Shown here: positions 11,455 through 23,272 of the stretch, piece by piece
How positions within the stretch are numbered: the first letter of the stretch is position 1
How the letters are laid out: each line of letters starts with the position of its first letter
Assembly: GCA_021234155.1 (NCBI GenBank)
Contig: JAJEKV010000038.1
Span: forward strand, 11,988,290 to 12,052,289
Length of the DNA stretch: 64,000 bases
Direction of reading: 5' to 3'
From: Isoetes taiwanensis
Taxonomy: Eukaryota > Streptophyta > Lycopodiopsida > Isoetales > Isoetaceae
The notes under the pieces: generated by a model
What the model was told of the DNA's origin: nothing
What the model saw: the letters and a program-made list of their open reading frames with translations, nothing else
Database searches by the model: none
Position numbers and translations under genes: made by a program

Positions 11455-11940
11455 CTACGTGTAGTTTTTTGCCATCTTTTTTGCAGAAAAACAACATCTA
11501 AAGACCATGCATAGTATTGTTCCGAAAATGCTAGAAACAACGCGTAATTTTTGTGTGTGGTTTTTCACACAAAAAAGGACGCATAGTTTTCGTGCATGTT
11601 TTTTAGACAAAAACAACGTGTAATTTTTATGTGTATTTTTTACATGATTTTTTGACAAAAACAACGCCTACATTTTATGTGTGATTTTTACAAAAACAAA
11701 AACAACGCATGGTTTTTAAGTGTGATCATCACCCAAAAACAACGCATAGCACATGGTTTGTTGGTGTGGTCTTCATCCAAAAACAACACATGGTTTTTGT
11801 ATGTAAGTTTTCCTGGCATAGTTTTCCTTCAATTGTCCACATGTTATTTGTACTAGTTATAGTGCAACCACGTGTTGTTTTTGTAAATAAGACATGTTTT
11901 TTCTATTGTAGTTTTAAAGAAACAATGGGTTAAACGTAAG
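11455..11940. repeat. Subterminal repeats of element 2 (left side)
   Basis: About eight irregular copies of a module like AAAACAACGC-ATGGTTTTT-GTGTG, spaced roughly 50-60 bp. They occupy the first 500 bp of the element, as do transposase-binding repeats in CACTA elements. Confidence 0.6.
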
Positions 11941-11993
11941 AATAGCTCATCCTGATTCGAGATATTCAAAAAAATCCTGATTGAATTTCTTGA

Positions 11994-12080
11994 GTGCCTT
12001 TTGGGAATCGAACCCAAATCAATTCCATTAGACATTACATAATTATGGAACTTAAAATATAAGGCATCAAGCATAGAACC
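11994..12080 (-). other. tRNA T-arm-like motif in element 2
   Basis: The minus strand repeats the T-arm of element 1 (12,017-11,998) and extends it: GCCTT upstream can pair with AAGGC about 70 nt later, and TTCCAT pairs with ATGGAA between them. There is no D-arm or credible anticodon loop, so it is a tRNA-like fold at most. Confidence 0.4.
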
Positions 12081-12104
12081 TAAAATTAAAGAAAGGAAGG
12101 AAAG

Positions 12105-12290
12105 GAAAAAATTTTAACGTCCACGGAACCCAATCGGGTTATGGGACCAAGTACATAAGGGACCGAAGTCCTGGACCGAAGTCCAAACAAGAACATGGGC
12201 CGAAGCCCTTAAACCAAAGCACAACGTGAGCTAGAACACAACCATCATGACCCGGATTAAAAACCACCTGGGAAAAAACCGTTGCCAGGA
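12105..12290 (-). mobile_element. LINE 3'-end fragment
   Basis: AACGTCCACGGA-CCAATCGGGTTATGGGACC (12,118 on) matches the 3' terminus of the (TATTC)n LINEs (compare GTCCATGGAGACC..GGCTTATGGGACCC at 39,219). The pentanucleotide tail itself is not preserved. Confidence 0.55.
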
Positions 12291-13868
12291 TGACTATGGC
12301 TGCTCACCGATCCAAAAATCCATGCTGTTGCACAAGCAACAAGCATACCTTCATACCTCCAGCAGGCAAAGCTTCACCAAGCAACTCCGAACCGTAACCT
12401 CTTCTGGTGCTGGAAAATTTGGAACGCCAATCGCCTAGCGCCAGGAAGGCGGGCGCGGAAACCGGCCGAAGAAAAAAAAGCCCATCCCCATCAGGAGGTG
12501 CCTCCTCACCCATCCACCCCCGCCAAGGCGCCAAAGACTTCGTATGCGCGCAGCGGACATCCACTCGAGCACACCTGAGGGCGCCATCCGGCTACCGCCA
12601 CCGCTCAACGCCATCCATCACGTGCATCCGCCGGCAGAGCCTCGAGCGCCCTTCAGGCGGGCGCCGGCGCCAGCGAGGCGCCAGTTACTGAAACGAAGAA
12701 AAAGAGCAGAGATCACTATTATTTATAGTTTTGTACATTCTGATTAGAAATGTTAATTAAAATATTAATAGCATAAAGTATCAACACTCTTGTTTAAAGC
12801 CATTGGAAGAGATAAGCTCCGATAAGCTTTTATAGGCAGATTCAGGAGAAAAATCAAAGCAAAAGAAATAGAGTACCTACTAAAACTTGAGAAAACAAAC
12901 TTTGATATCTGTTCTTTGTATCTTCTGCGCAAACCAGATCCCTATAGTTTTAAAGCAAATAGATAAAATGTTTGAGAAAAAAGGAAAGGATCAACACAGA
13001 GTAAAAGACTTGCATCTTTTACCTCAAATAATGTATCAGCAAAACAAGACAATGGGCTGAATCATGTAGTTGCAGGCCAAATCAACTAAACCAAAGATCC
13101 CCGCGGGATGCAAACCGCCTCTGACAAAATGAAAAAAAAAAAAAAAAAATCGTCATAAACAAACACAATATAAACACCCTAAACGCCTTTCAAGGAAATT
13201 CAGAGAAATGCATTAGAAGCAGATCTAAATATATACTGCCTTCCTAAAGATCACTGGCAGTTAGTTATTGTATCTTTACCAGCAGATAGTGCTTGGTTAT
13301 CCATCGCCAAAAGTTTTATCTGTAAGCCTCAGTACAGATGGCCTCCAATGATCTCTGCAAGTAAATGATTAGCGAAGATTGATGAAAAATATCAAGAACA
13401 AACTGTAAGAAAAACTTTTTGTTGAGATTTGTAGATGATAGCCGCTATTTAGAGCTCGAAAAATACCAAGAGGGCAGAAGTATATATGCTGTTGAACCGT
13501 AAATGCATGTATCTAGAAACAAGAGAAAGGAATAGATGTAAGATAAATCATGGGCCAAGTAATTGTATATGTGAGCTTACTTCCATTACCTTTCTTCATC
13601 ATTGATCACTATATATTCAAGCTCGATTTGGTTCTGCATTTACCGACAGCTCAGAAATGATAAAACAGAGAGGCTAGAAACTTAAGATTTGCATTACTAT
13701 AAAGAGCCTTAACCTTTCCGGAAAGATTTGTAGATGATCGCCATCGCTGCATAGATCGATTGGGGCAAAATATACAAAGGGCTAGTGTTGATCAGCAAAT
13801 GTCAGGCAAGAACGGCATGCAAGAAATCCATTCAGCCATGTTTGGGCATCTCCAGCGACCTCTGGCAT
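12291..13868. other. Unique interior of element 2
   Basis: A GC-rich block (12,407-12,690) carries overlapping open frames on both strands, but none matches a family. The rest (12,750-13,850) is AT-rich and intron-like, with AGATTTGTAGATGAT occurring at about 13,429 and 13,725. A captured gene segment is possible but unproven. Confidence 0.35.
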
Positions 13869-13990
13869 GTTCAGCTGCGACCGCTTTGGCTATGGCGACA
13901 GAGAAGAGAAGGGAGGCCGATTGTGGGAAGTCAGCTCCAACCGCTTTGGCTATGGCGACAGAGAAGAGAAGGGAAGCTGCTTGTCAGAAG
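13869..13990 (+). repeat. 60-bp in-frame tandem duplication
   Basis: CCGCTTTGGCTATGGCGACA starts at 13,881 and 13,941, a period of exactly 60 bp. Read in the plus frame it duplicates ALAMATEKRREA. The period keeps frame, but no protein family is recognised. Confidence 0.7.
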
Positions 13991-13999
13991 AGAAGGCCG

Positions 14000-14551
14000 G
14001 CCTGTAACATGCGGATAGGCGGGCGGTGGTATATTACAAGATTTAAAATTCCCCCTCTTTTTAGTTTTTGCCCGCCTAAAAATAAAAAATTGTTTCAACC
14101 AATAGCCTTTTAAAATTTTAAATTCCTGGGCAGCCGCCTGGGGTCCGGGGTGCCCAGAATCTACCAGAATTCCTAGTTGGAGGCTACCCTTGACCAAGAT
14201 CCTGGCCACCCTCAGCTCAGCCTGATCTTTGCTCAGATATGTGATTAGGGTTCCAGTAGCAATTTTGATTTTTCTTCAAATTTAAGATGAGTGAACCGGA
14301 GCGATTTAGAATACAAACAGGCAATTTATGGCATTTTGTGAGGTGATTTGGAGCAGTTCATCAAAAAGTCAGCTTAAAAACTTGAAATGAAGCGACTGGA
14401 TGCGATTTAGAAACAATACAAAACGTAGCAATCTTTGTGAGAACGTCCGTAAATAAGACCTATATGTTTTTTGTTCTAAGGGAGGGTGCCCGTTGATGGA
14501 GCATATATGCACAAAACGGGATCGTACCTTGCCCTTCGATGGTTAGAGCAA
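14000..14551. other. Spacer in element 2
   Basis: No gene is seen; AT-rich to mixed sequence leading to the minisatellite. Confidence 0.45.
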
Positions 14552-17500
14552 TGAGTTCCAACATGCCACCTTGGTGCCTAGGTGGCATGTTCGAGCCACC
14601 TTGGCATGTTGGAGCCTAGGTGGCATATGGAGCACACGTGGCAAGTTTGAGCCACCTCGGCATGTTTGAGCCTAGGTGGCATGTTGGAATCCACGTGGCA
14701 TGTTTGAGCCACCTCGGCATGTTTGAGCCTAGGTGGCATGTTGGAGCATGCGTGGCATGTTTGAGCCACCTTAAAATGTTGGAGCCTAGGTGACATGTTG
14801 GAGCCCACGTGGCATGTTTGAGCCTAGGTGGCATGTTGGAGCCTAGATGGCATATTTGACCACTTTGGTATGTTGGAGCCTAGGTGGCATGTTGGAGCCC
14901 ACGTGGCATGTTTGGGCCATCTTGGCATGTTTGATTCTAGGTGGCCAAGGTGGGATGTTTGAGCCACCTTGGGATGTTTGAGCCTAGGCGGCATGTTGGA
15001 GCCACCTCGGCATGTTTGAGCCTAGGTGGCATGTTGGAGCCTAGGTGGCATGTTCGAGCCTCGGTGGCATGTTGGAGCCTAGGCGGCATGTTTGAGCAAC
15101 TTCGCATGTTTGAGCCACCTTGGCATGTTGGAGCCTAAGTGGCATGTTGGAGCCAAGGTGACATGTTTGAGCCACCTTGGCCTGTTGGAGCTTAGGTGGC
15201 ATGTTGGATCCCACGTGGCATGTTTGAACCACCTTGGCATGTTCGAGCCTAGGTACCATGTTCGAGCCTAGGTGGCATGTTTGAGCACCTTGGCATGTTT
15301 GAGCCACCTTGGCATGTTGGAGCCTAGGTGGCATGTTGGAGCCTAGGTGGCATGTTTGAGCACCTTGGCATGTTTGAGTCTAGGTGGCATGTTTGAGCCA
15401 CCTTCGTATGTTGGAGCCCACGTGACATGTTTGAGCCACCTTGGCATGTTGGAGCCTAGGTGGCATGTTTGAACCACCTTGACATGTTTGAGTCTAGGTG
15501 TCATGTTGGAGCCTAGGTGCCATGTTGAAGTCTGCATGGCATATTTGAGCCACCTTGGCATGTTGGAGCCTAGGTGGCATGTTGGAGCACACGTGGCATG
15601 TTTAAGCCACCTTGGCATGTTGCAGCCTAGGTGGCATGTTTGAGACACCTTGTCACGTTGGAGCCTAAGTGGCATGTTGGAGCCACCTTGGCATGTTGGA
15701 GCCTAGGTGGCATGTTGGAGCCTGTTTGACCACCTTGGCATGTTTAAGCCTAGATGGCATATTGGAGCCTAGGTGGCATGTTTAAGCCACCTTGGCATGT
15801 TGGACCCTAGGTGGCATGTTTGAGCCTAGGTGGCATGTTTGAGCCACCTTGGCATGTTTGAGTCTAGGTGGCATGTTGGAGCCTAGGTGGCATGTTTGAG
15901 CCACCTTGGTGTGTTTGAGCCTAGGTGGCATTTTGGATCCCACCTGGCATGTTTGAGCCACCTTGCAGAGCCTAGGTGGCATGTTGGAGCCCGCGTGGCA
16001 TGTTTGAGCCACCTTGGCATGTTTGAGTCTAGGTGGCATATTGGAGCCTAGGTGGCATGATGGAGGCCGCGTGGGATGTTTGAGCCACTTTGGCATATTT
16101 GAACCACCTTGGCATGTATGAGCCTAGGTGGCTTGTTGGACCCTATGTGGCACGTTTGAGCCACCTTGGCATGTTGAAGCCTAGGTGGCATGTTGGAACC
16201 CGCGTGGCATGTTTGAGCTACCTTGGCATCTTTGAGCCTAGGTGGCATGTTGGAGCCTAGATGACATGTTTGAGCCACCTTGGCATGTTGGAGCCCTAGG
16301 TGGTGCATGTTGCAGCACATGGCATGTTTGAGCCACCTTGGCATGTTTGAGCCTAGGTGGCATGTTGAAGCCCACGTGGCATGCTTGAGCTTAGGTGGCA
16401 TGTTGGAGCCTAGGTGGCATGTTTGATCCACCTTGGCATGTTGGAGCCTAGACGGCATGTTGGAGCCCTGCGGGGCATGTTTGAGGCTAGGTGGCATGTT
16501 GATGCCTATGTGGCATATTGGAGCCCTCGTGGCATGTTTGAGCTACCTTGGCATCTTTGCACCTAGGTGGCCTGTTTAAGCGTAGGTGACATGTTTGAGC
16601 CACCTTGGCATGTTGGAGCCTAGGTGGCATGTTGCAGCCAACATGGCATGTTTGAGCCACCTTGCCATGTTGGAGCATAGGCATGTTGGAGCCCACGTGG
16701 CATGCTCGAGCCTAGGTGGCATGTTGGAGCCTAGGTGGCATGTTTGAGCCACCTTGGCATGTTGGATCCTAGGTGGCATGTTGGAGCCTGCGTGGCATGT
16801 TTGAGGCTAGGTGGAATGTTGGAACCCGCGTCGCGTGGTTGAGCCACCTTGGCATGTTTGAACCACCTTGGCATGTTTGAGCCCTGTGGGCATGTTGGCA
16901 TGTTTGAGCCTAGGTGGCATGTTGGAGCCTAGATGACATGTTTGAGCCACCTTGGCATGTTGGAGCCTAGGTGGCATGATGGAGTCCATGTGGCATGTTT
17001 GAGCCACCTTGGCATGTTGGAGTCTAGGTGGCATGTTTGAGACACCTTGGCCATGTTGGAGCCACGTGGCATGTTTGAGCCACCTTGGCATGTTGGAGCC
17101 TAGGTGGCATGTTAGAGACTGCGTGGCATGTTTGAGCCACCTTGGCATGTTTGAGCCTAGGTGGCATGTTGGAGCCTAGATGGCATGTTTGAGCCACCTT
17201 GGCATGTTGGAGCCTAGGTAGCATGTTTGAGCCTAGGTGGCATGTTGGAGCCTAGATGGCATGTTTGAGCTCCTTGGCATGTGTGAGCCACCTTGGCATC
17301 TTTGGAGCCTAGGTGGCATGTTTGAGTCTAGGTCGTCGCATGTTTGAGCCACCTTGGCATGCTTGAGCCTAGGTGGCATGTTGGAGCCAACCTTGGCATG
17401 TTGGAGCCAAGGTGGCATGTCTGAGCCTTTGTGGCATGTTGGAGCCTAGGTGGCATGTTTGAGCCACCTTGGCATGTTGGAGCCTAGGTGGCGTGTTTGA

Positions 17501-18505
17501 GATAGCTTGGCATGTTGGAGCCTAGGTGGCCTTGGAGGCAACTTGGCATGTTTAAGACTAGGTGGCATGTTGGAGCCTAGATGGCATGTTTAAGCCACCT
17601 TGGCATATTGGAGGTGGCATGTTTGAGCCACCTTGGTGTGTTGGAGCCTAGGTGGCATGTTGGAGCCCACGTGGCATGTTTGAGCCTAGGTGGCATGTTG
17701 GAGCCTAGGTGGCATATTTGAGCCACCTTGGCATGTTGGAGCCTAGGTGGCATGTTGGAGCCCGCATGGCACATTTGAGCCACCTTGGCATGTTGGAGCC
17801 AAGGTGGCATGTTGTGAGCCACCTTGGTTTGTTGGAGCTTAGGTGGCATGTTTGAGCCACCTTGGCATGTTTGAGCCACATTGGCATGTTGGAGCCTAGG
17901 TGGCATGTTGGAGCCCGCATGGCATATTTGAGCCACCTTGGCATGTTGGAGCCTAGGTGGCATGTTGGAGCCCGCGTGGCACATTTTGAGCCACCTTGGC
18001 ATGTTGGAGCCAAGGTGGCATGTTGTGAGCCACCTTGGCCGGTTGGAGCCTAGGTGGCATGTTTGAGCCACCTTGGCATGTTTGAGCCACATTGGCATGT
18101 TGGAGCCTAGGTGGCATGTTGGAGCCCGCGTGGCATATTTGAGCCACATTGGCATGTTGGAGCCTAGGTGGCATGTTTGAGCCACCTTGGCTTGTTGGAG
18201 CCTAGGTGGCATGTTGGAGCCAGGGTGGCATGTTTGAGCTACCTTGGCATGTTTGAGCCTAGGTGGCATGTTGGAGCCTAGGTGACATGTTTGAGCTACC
18301 TTGGCAAGTTGGAGCCTAGGTGGCATGTTGGTGCCCACGTGGCATGTTAGAGCCCACGTGGCATGTTTCAGCCACCTTGGCATGTTGGAGTCTAGGTTGC
18401 ATGTTGGAGCCCACGTGGCATGTTTGAGCCACCGTGGCATGTTGGGGCCCACGTGGCATATTTGAGCCACGTTGGCATGTTGCAGCCCACGTGCCATGTT
18501 GTATT
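14552..18505 (-). repeat. 19-bp minisatellite, array 2 (about 205 units)
   Basis: The same 19-bp satellite as at 5,460-6,825, here inverted (CCTAGGTGGCATGTTTGAGC and so on), with the same three cores. Unit lengths vary in places (for example 17,590-17,620), showing indels. One unit at the left edge is flipped, giving a hairpin at 14,560-14,591. The region 17,700-18,180 contains a larger recent duplication of about 230 bp. Long open frames of up to 306 codons arise from the 57-bp period and are not genes. Confidence 0.95.
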
Positions 18506-18750
18506 TGAGTCCTTCAAGAAATGCCTATATGATGCCAAACCAGTGTCTATCTTTGTTTCTTCGTATCATTGTGTCTTCTACAAGTTGGCAAGTGATGGAT
18601 GTCTTCAAGTTTCACGCTCTACAAGCTCACACACACACATGTATGAAGTCAAATCCTAGTGAGTGTGTCAAGCATGCATACATCACTTCTATCCCGCCAT
18701 TTTGTGGCAGTAATGGCATGTGGACAACTTGGTCATACATGCATTCTTAG
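18506..18750. other. Spacer between minisatellite and subterminal repeats
   Basis: Short unique stretch with a small (CA)n at 18,630-18,640. No gene is seen. Confidence 0.4.
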
Positions 18751-19039
18751 AAAACCATAAAAAACCACACCTCAAAAAAACACTACCTTAAAAAACACCA
18801 CCTTGAAAAAAAACATCCCTTCAAAAAACTATACCGCCCGAGAAAACAACACCTTCTTAAGAAACCACACATTCTTAGAAAAAAAAACTACGGCTCCCTA
18901 AGAAAAACTACAGCACATCCATGAAACACCACACCTCCATGTAATTACGTGTATGTTTTTTTCAAATCTTCAAAAAAACAATCCGTGTTTTGTTTTTACT
19001 GTTGTTTTCAGCCGTGGACCAAATGTTGGGGTGAGTGTG
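18751..19039. repeat. Subterminal repeats and right terminus of element 2
   Basis: AAACCACACCTC, AAAAAACACCACCTT and AGAAACCACACATTC words form an irregular array, the inverse of 2,470-2,960. The terminus GCCGTGGACCAAATGTTGGGGTGAGTGTG ends at 19,039. Confidence 0.6.
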
Positions 19040-19290
19040 TAGCATAGCTTAACTTGAACCCTTTTAGTTTAATCTATAATGGCCCCAAAATAGCCATGAT
19101 GATAGTCATGGTATTTATACGTATATCAATATAAATATGTGGACGTCACATAGTTTGACAGGAAACCAACTTGAAATTAGAAAATTACTCTCTCATAGAT
19201 GCAAAAAAAGGAAGTTAAATGTCCTCTAGACTCGTTCAAGAGTAATCAAATGTAAAGCTTGAGCGCTTTTATAATTTTGTAAAATTGATT

Positions 19291-20765
19291 AGAATAGAAT
19301 AGAATATAATAGAATAGTTTTTTATCGTTCCCAGAGACCAATTGGCTTATGGAATCCAATAAAAGAACATAGTAAACTTATTACTGCACGAATTAAAGAA
19401 ACCCGGCCCTGAAAGGTTTTGGAGGGAAAAACCCTGACAACGATAAAAGTGTTGTTAAACTGTATAAATATACATAGCATAAAATATATAGTCAGGTAAG
19501 TGTCTGAGGACAAAGCTGATCACGCACATCCATGACCTCCTAAAGGTATGATCCCAACATCCAAACTGAAGCCTTGTTCCGTATCACATGTAGCGGCTGG
19601 CCTGGCCTGGCACGCGGATTTGATCATACGCTGGGCAGCTGTGAAGGTATGGCACTCATCCTCGACTGCTCCCATTTGGAAGCAACGACAGAGTTTGTCG
19701 TGGCATAACTCCCCAATCCATTTGCTTGTCTAAATTCAGAGATGGTGGGCACCCTTGCGACTGCATGCAATGAGTCTATGCCTTTTCATAGCCAAATGAG
19801 TACACAGCTGGTACGCAGTAGCGTTGCGGGCCCTATTTCAAGGTGGGATTATATGGTGCTGGTGCTGTCTTGACATGTTCTAAAGCACCGACATCCCAGA
19901 GCTTGCTCCTGTACAAAAGGACACGCTCTACCAATACCTGAACAAGTGCGACTGATGGCCCCAATCATACAGCTCCACTCTATAACTATTAATCTGCATT
20001 GCATAAAGCGCCGCCTTCTAGCCTGCTGCCACTCGTAGACGGATGTAAGCATACCAGTGCATAGCAGCGGGGAACTCCACTACTAAATATTTGTAGGCGG
20101 GTGCTACTTCCACATTTTACCCACGATATTTAAAGGAGTGAGCCCTTGGCTGACGCGAGGATGCTATGAGGACCACCTTCATCTTGGCCAGGTTGACGCG
20201 CATGTCAGTCGCCTGACAGAATGTGTCCAGGACGTCGAGATGGCATTGCATGTCCGCCGGAGTGTAAGTTAGGAGGTCCACATCATCAACATATATTAGC
20301 TGCCTGGCAATCTAGTGCAGGAGGTGAGCTCCGTCGCTCCCATTTTCATCAAGCTGGCTCTCCAACTGATCAGCGTACAACCTAAATAATATAAAAGAGA
20401 ATGGGCATCCTTGGCGAATACTGCCATCGAATGGCTGGCCTGTTTGCTGTAACTGGCTTGAGCATGTCTCTTACAGCATGTACACTGCATTCTGTAGGTT
20501 TGTAGGGACCTCCAGCTGTTGCAATCTTGCCCACAACTTCTTCTGAGGCACAATGTCAAAAGTTTTTGCAAAGTCCGCAAAGCAACAATGGAGGTCTTGC
20601 CGATAGTTCTGCTGTCCTCAACCAGAGTCCGCGATGTGAAGATGTGATCAATGGATGGGTGCCGCAGCCTAAACATTGCCTGTGTGAGAGGCCGCACGTC
20701 TGCTGCCTTTGTCCAAGCCGTCAACTGTTGCTGGAGAAGGAGCATTTTCTATATATGTAGTAGGA
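19291..20765 (-). mobile_element. Decayed LINE, reverse transcriptase part, (TATTC)n-tail family
   Basis: Read on the minus strand from about 20,760, several frames give a non-LTR reverse transcriptase: CCFADFAKTFDIVPQ (motif A, canonical DF.KAFD), GSIRQGCPFSFILF (motif B', canonical G..QG.PLSP.LF) and LIYVDDVDLL (motif C, canonical YADD), then MRVNLAKMKVV. Numerous stops and shifts show it is dead. The 3' terminus GGTCTC..GGGAACGATAAAAAACTATTC leads into an imperfect (TATTC)n tail at 19,316-19,291. The 5' part (endonuclease) is missing. Confidence 0.8.
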
Positions 20766-22303
20766 GAATGAAGAGTCTAATTGACTTGTTAGAAAATGAA
20801 CAACGTGCTTTCTAAACTATGATCTCAAAATCAAGACGAAACTTTTTGAGTAGTAATAGTTGTCTAGAATTCACTAATATTTTGCAAGGTACAACGCCAT
20901 TTAGTTCATCGATGTTCTTGTGTGGCTGAACTTGTTCCATATGTTTTGGAGATACTAGAATAGTGAGACGCTCAAACCCATATAAAATTTTCCTACATGT
21001 GTGATGAACATTGTGTTGTATAATAAAAAGTGTTGTCTGTAAGAGGTTTACATATTTCCTAGTCTTAGTAACAGTCTTTCCACCATTTGCAAAATGCTCC
21101 CCCTTCTATTTTGGTCTCTGTCAATGTTAAAAAATAAATCAATTCAATTCATCCTCCGAGCTTGCGTCTGAAAATACATGTCCATGGAAACGATTTCCCT
21201 ATCCCTAACAAAGCTCATAAATATATGTAGGAGGTTTGACTACACTTCTAGAGAAGTCTAATCCCCATTTTTAAAAGTGGGAGTTCCTGCTCATGGGAAA
21301 TTAATGCACATGTGCTTAGTTCACAACCTAGAATAATTAGCATGCTAATACACCTCCAATAAGTTGATTTAAATCTATTATATAATAGAAGAGAAGGGAC
21401 ATATTGCATTTATCATACTTCAGGAGAAGTTGCTATTGGAGAAAATATCAGAAAAGGGAATGACAAGATCTGAACGCTTCATAAATAGAGTTGCAGATGT
21501 TTGAAATCAAGGCTGACATGATCTTGGTTTGAGCAGTGAAAAAATTCGATAAATTTCTACATGCCATTGATCAGTGCAAAGCATGAGAATTTTTTGGATG
21601 TCTCTATAGTTAGGGGAATGGCAGTTGGACTGAGAGCAGGATGAGCTTGTAGCTAGCGAGAAGCAGGAGGGGGTGTCTTGCTGATGGCAGAATGAGGTGT
21701 GTTTATGTGCAGGCGGAAAGACAGGTGGTTCACTTTCTTATGTATCTATCTATCTATTTATTTATCTAACCCAACTTTAGGAGTGAACTTAAATTTATTT
21801 TTAATTTTAATGAAGTGTCGTGGCAAAATCACGACCGTTGGAGATGCTACCAACCTAGCATCACTACATGGAGGGTGAATTTAATTGAACTCTGGTTGGG
21901 GGATAAGGGATGGCTGATAACGGATCCTGAATAGTGGCATGTGGAAGGGAGAAGGGTGCATTAATTGAAAAGAAGAAGGTGGGCCAAAATGATTGGGTTG
22001 GAGGGAAGAATGTGGCAGACGTCAAGTCTCAGAGACAAAGACTGCCGTTACAGAGAGTAAAAATCATAAATTAGAACAATAAGACCACATGCAAGCACGT
22101 CGAGATGTCGGGGAGACGGCCAAGCCGTCAGAGATGGGCGCGATCGACGCAGCATTCTCAGCCCTTTTGGGTTCCATAAAAACCCAAATCAGAACCCTGC
22201 TACAAACAGAACATTTTTCCTCTGTTCTGCTCCGCGCCTCCGATTCCGGGCTGCTCCATCTGCAAATCCGACCCCCTCCGGATCTGCCAGCATTTTTGCC
22301 CAA
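20766..22303. other. Intergenic DNA, including the EXORDIUM-like gene upstream region
   Basis: No gene or clear repeat is recognised apart from a short (TATC/TATT)n at 21,741-21,766. From about 22,080 the sequence becomes GC-richer and probably includes the promoter and 5' leader of the gene at 22,304. An upstream frame starting at 22,089 overlaps it in another phase and would be an upstream ORF if transcribed. No convincing TATA box could be fixed. Confidence 0.4.
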
Positions 22304-23272
22304 ATGGCTGGCCTCAATCCGGGCCTCGGGCTCTGTTTCTTCCTTCTCTTTTTCGGACCCATCAGATCTTCAGAAGCGGCCCGAATGTACAGCTCTTCCT
22401 TAGCTCTTGTTCCAGATCCAAAAATTGATCTGACATACCACGGCGGGCCTCTTCTCTCCGGCCCCGGAACGCTCGATGTGTACCTAATCTGGTACGGGGC
22501 TTTCGGACAGTCTCAAAAGGCCATCCTCAAGGATTTCTTCTCGTCGTTTAACTCAAAACAAGCCCCCCCTTCGGTCTCTAGCTGGTGGTCAGTTGCTTCC
22601 CTTTACAAAGACTCTTCTGGCAATTCTGTTTTTACTCAGGTTAGAATCGCTAAGGAGATCCAGGATAATTACTCCCTTGGTAAAAATTTAGGTCGCAATT
22701 CCACCCGGGAATTGACCCTCCACGCCATCGATTCCGGTATATTCCCTCGCAATAGCAAGGCCTTCTACCTTATCTTCACTTCCTCCGACGTGGAAGTCCA
22801 TGGATTCTGCGTGCAGACGTGTGCGTATCATCGGCATACTGAAGAATTGTCTACTCACCCTGCCAACCTAGCATATGGTTGGGTGGGGAACTCTATGTCC
22901 AGATGTCCTGGCAAATGTGCCTGGCCTTTTGCTCACCCTAGGGATTATTTTGGCCCTGACAGAGAACCCCTAGTGGCTCCCAATGATGTTGGTGTTGATG
23001 GTATGATCATTAACCTTGCCATGGTTCTCGCCGGCACTGCTACTAATCCCTTTGGAAATGGTTACTACCAAGGTCATGAGTTGTCTCACCTTGGCGCCGC
23101 CAGTGCCTGTACAGGAATTTTTGGCAAGGGTGCCTTTTCTGGACATCCAGGGGAGCTCAAAATTGATAGTAGATCTGGAGCTAGCTTTAATGCCTTCGGA
23201 TCCAATGGCCGCAAGTTCTTACTTCCTGCGATTTGGGACCCCAGGACTGCATCATGCGTTTATCCTGCTTGA
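22304..23272 (+). CDS. EXORDIUM-like secreted protein (PHI-1 family)
   Basis: An intact single-exon 322-residue protein of the PHI-1/EXORDIUM family, close to the usual 305-320 aa. The family is apoplastic and linked in Arabidopsis to brassinosteroid-dependent growth and carbon-starvation responses; its biochemical activity is unknown. Residues 1-26 form a signal peptide (hydrophobic LGLCFFLLFFGP, then SSEAA). Family hallmarks in order: LTYHGGPLL, VYLIWYGAF, SWWSV, an AYH motif after two cysteines, GWVGN..CPGKCAWPFA, GVDGMIINLA, TNPFGNGYYQG, CTGIFGKGAF..GELKID, and a C-terminal W-P-C motif (WDPRTASCVYPA). The ATG at 22,304 immediately precedes the signal peptide, which supports this start. 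No transcription signals were resolved; expression is inferred from intactness. Confidence 0.95.
   Translation: MAGLNPGLGLCFFLLFFGPIRSSEAARMYSSSLALVPDPKIDLTYHGGPLLSGPGTLDVYLIWYGAFGQSQKAILKDFFSSFNSKQAPPSVSSWWSVASLYKDSSGNSVFTQVRIAKEIQDNYSLGKNLGRNSTRELTLHAIDSGIFPRNSKAFYLIFTSSDVEVHGFCVQTCAYHRHTEELSTHPANLAYGWVGNSMSRCPGKCAWPFAHPRDYFGPDREPLVAPNDVGVDGMIINLAMVLAGTATNPFGNGYYQGHELSHLGAASACTGIFGKGAFSGHPGELKIDSRSGASFNAFGSNGRKFLLPAIWDPRTASCVYPA

Larger units (their letters stand above)
11433..19039. mobile_element. CACTA-like TIR element 2 (7.6 kb), target duplication TAG
   Basis: The left end CACTACAACCCCAAAATTGG (11,433) is inverted-repeated by the right end, whose complement starts CACACTCACCCCAACATTTGG (from 19,039). 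TAG flanks both ends (11,430-11,432 and 19,040-19,042). The internal order mirrors element 1 in reverse: subterminal repeats, T-arm-like motif, unique segment, 19-bp minisatellite in opposite orientation, subterminal repeats. The interior also holds a LINE tail fragment. No transposase is recognised. The ends are more diverged than in element 1, suggesting an older copy. Confidence 0.65.

Noticed and set aside
14578-18497. Frames of up to 306 codons on the minus strand
   Set aside because: Same satellite artefact, with frequent frame switching at indels in the array.
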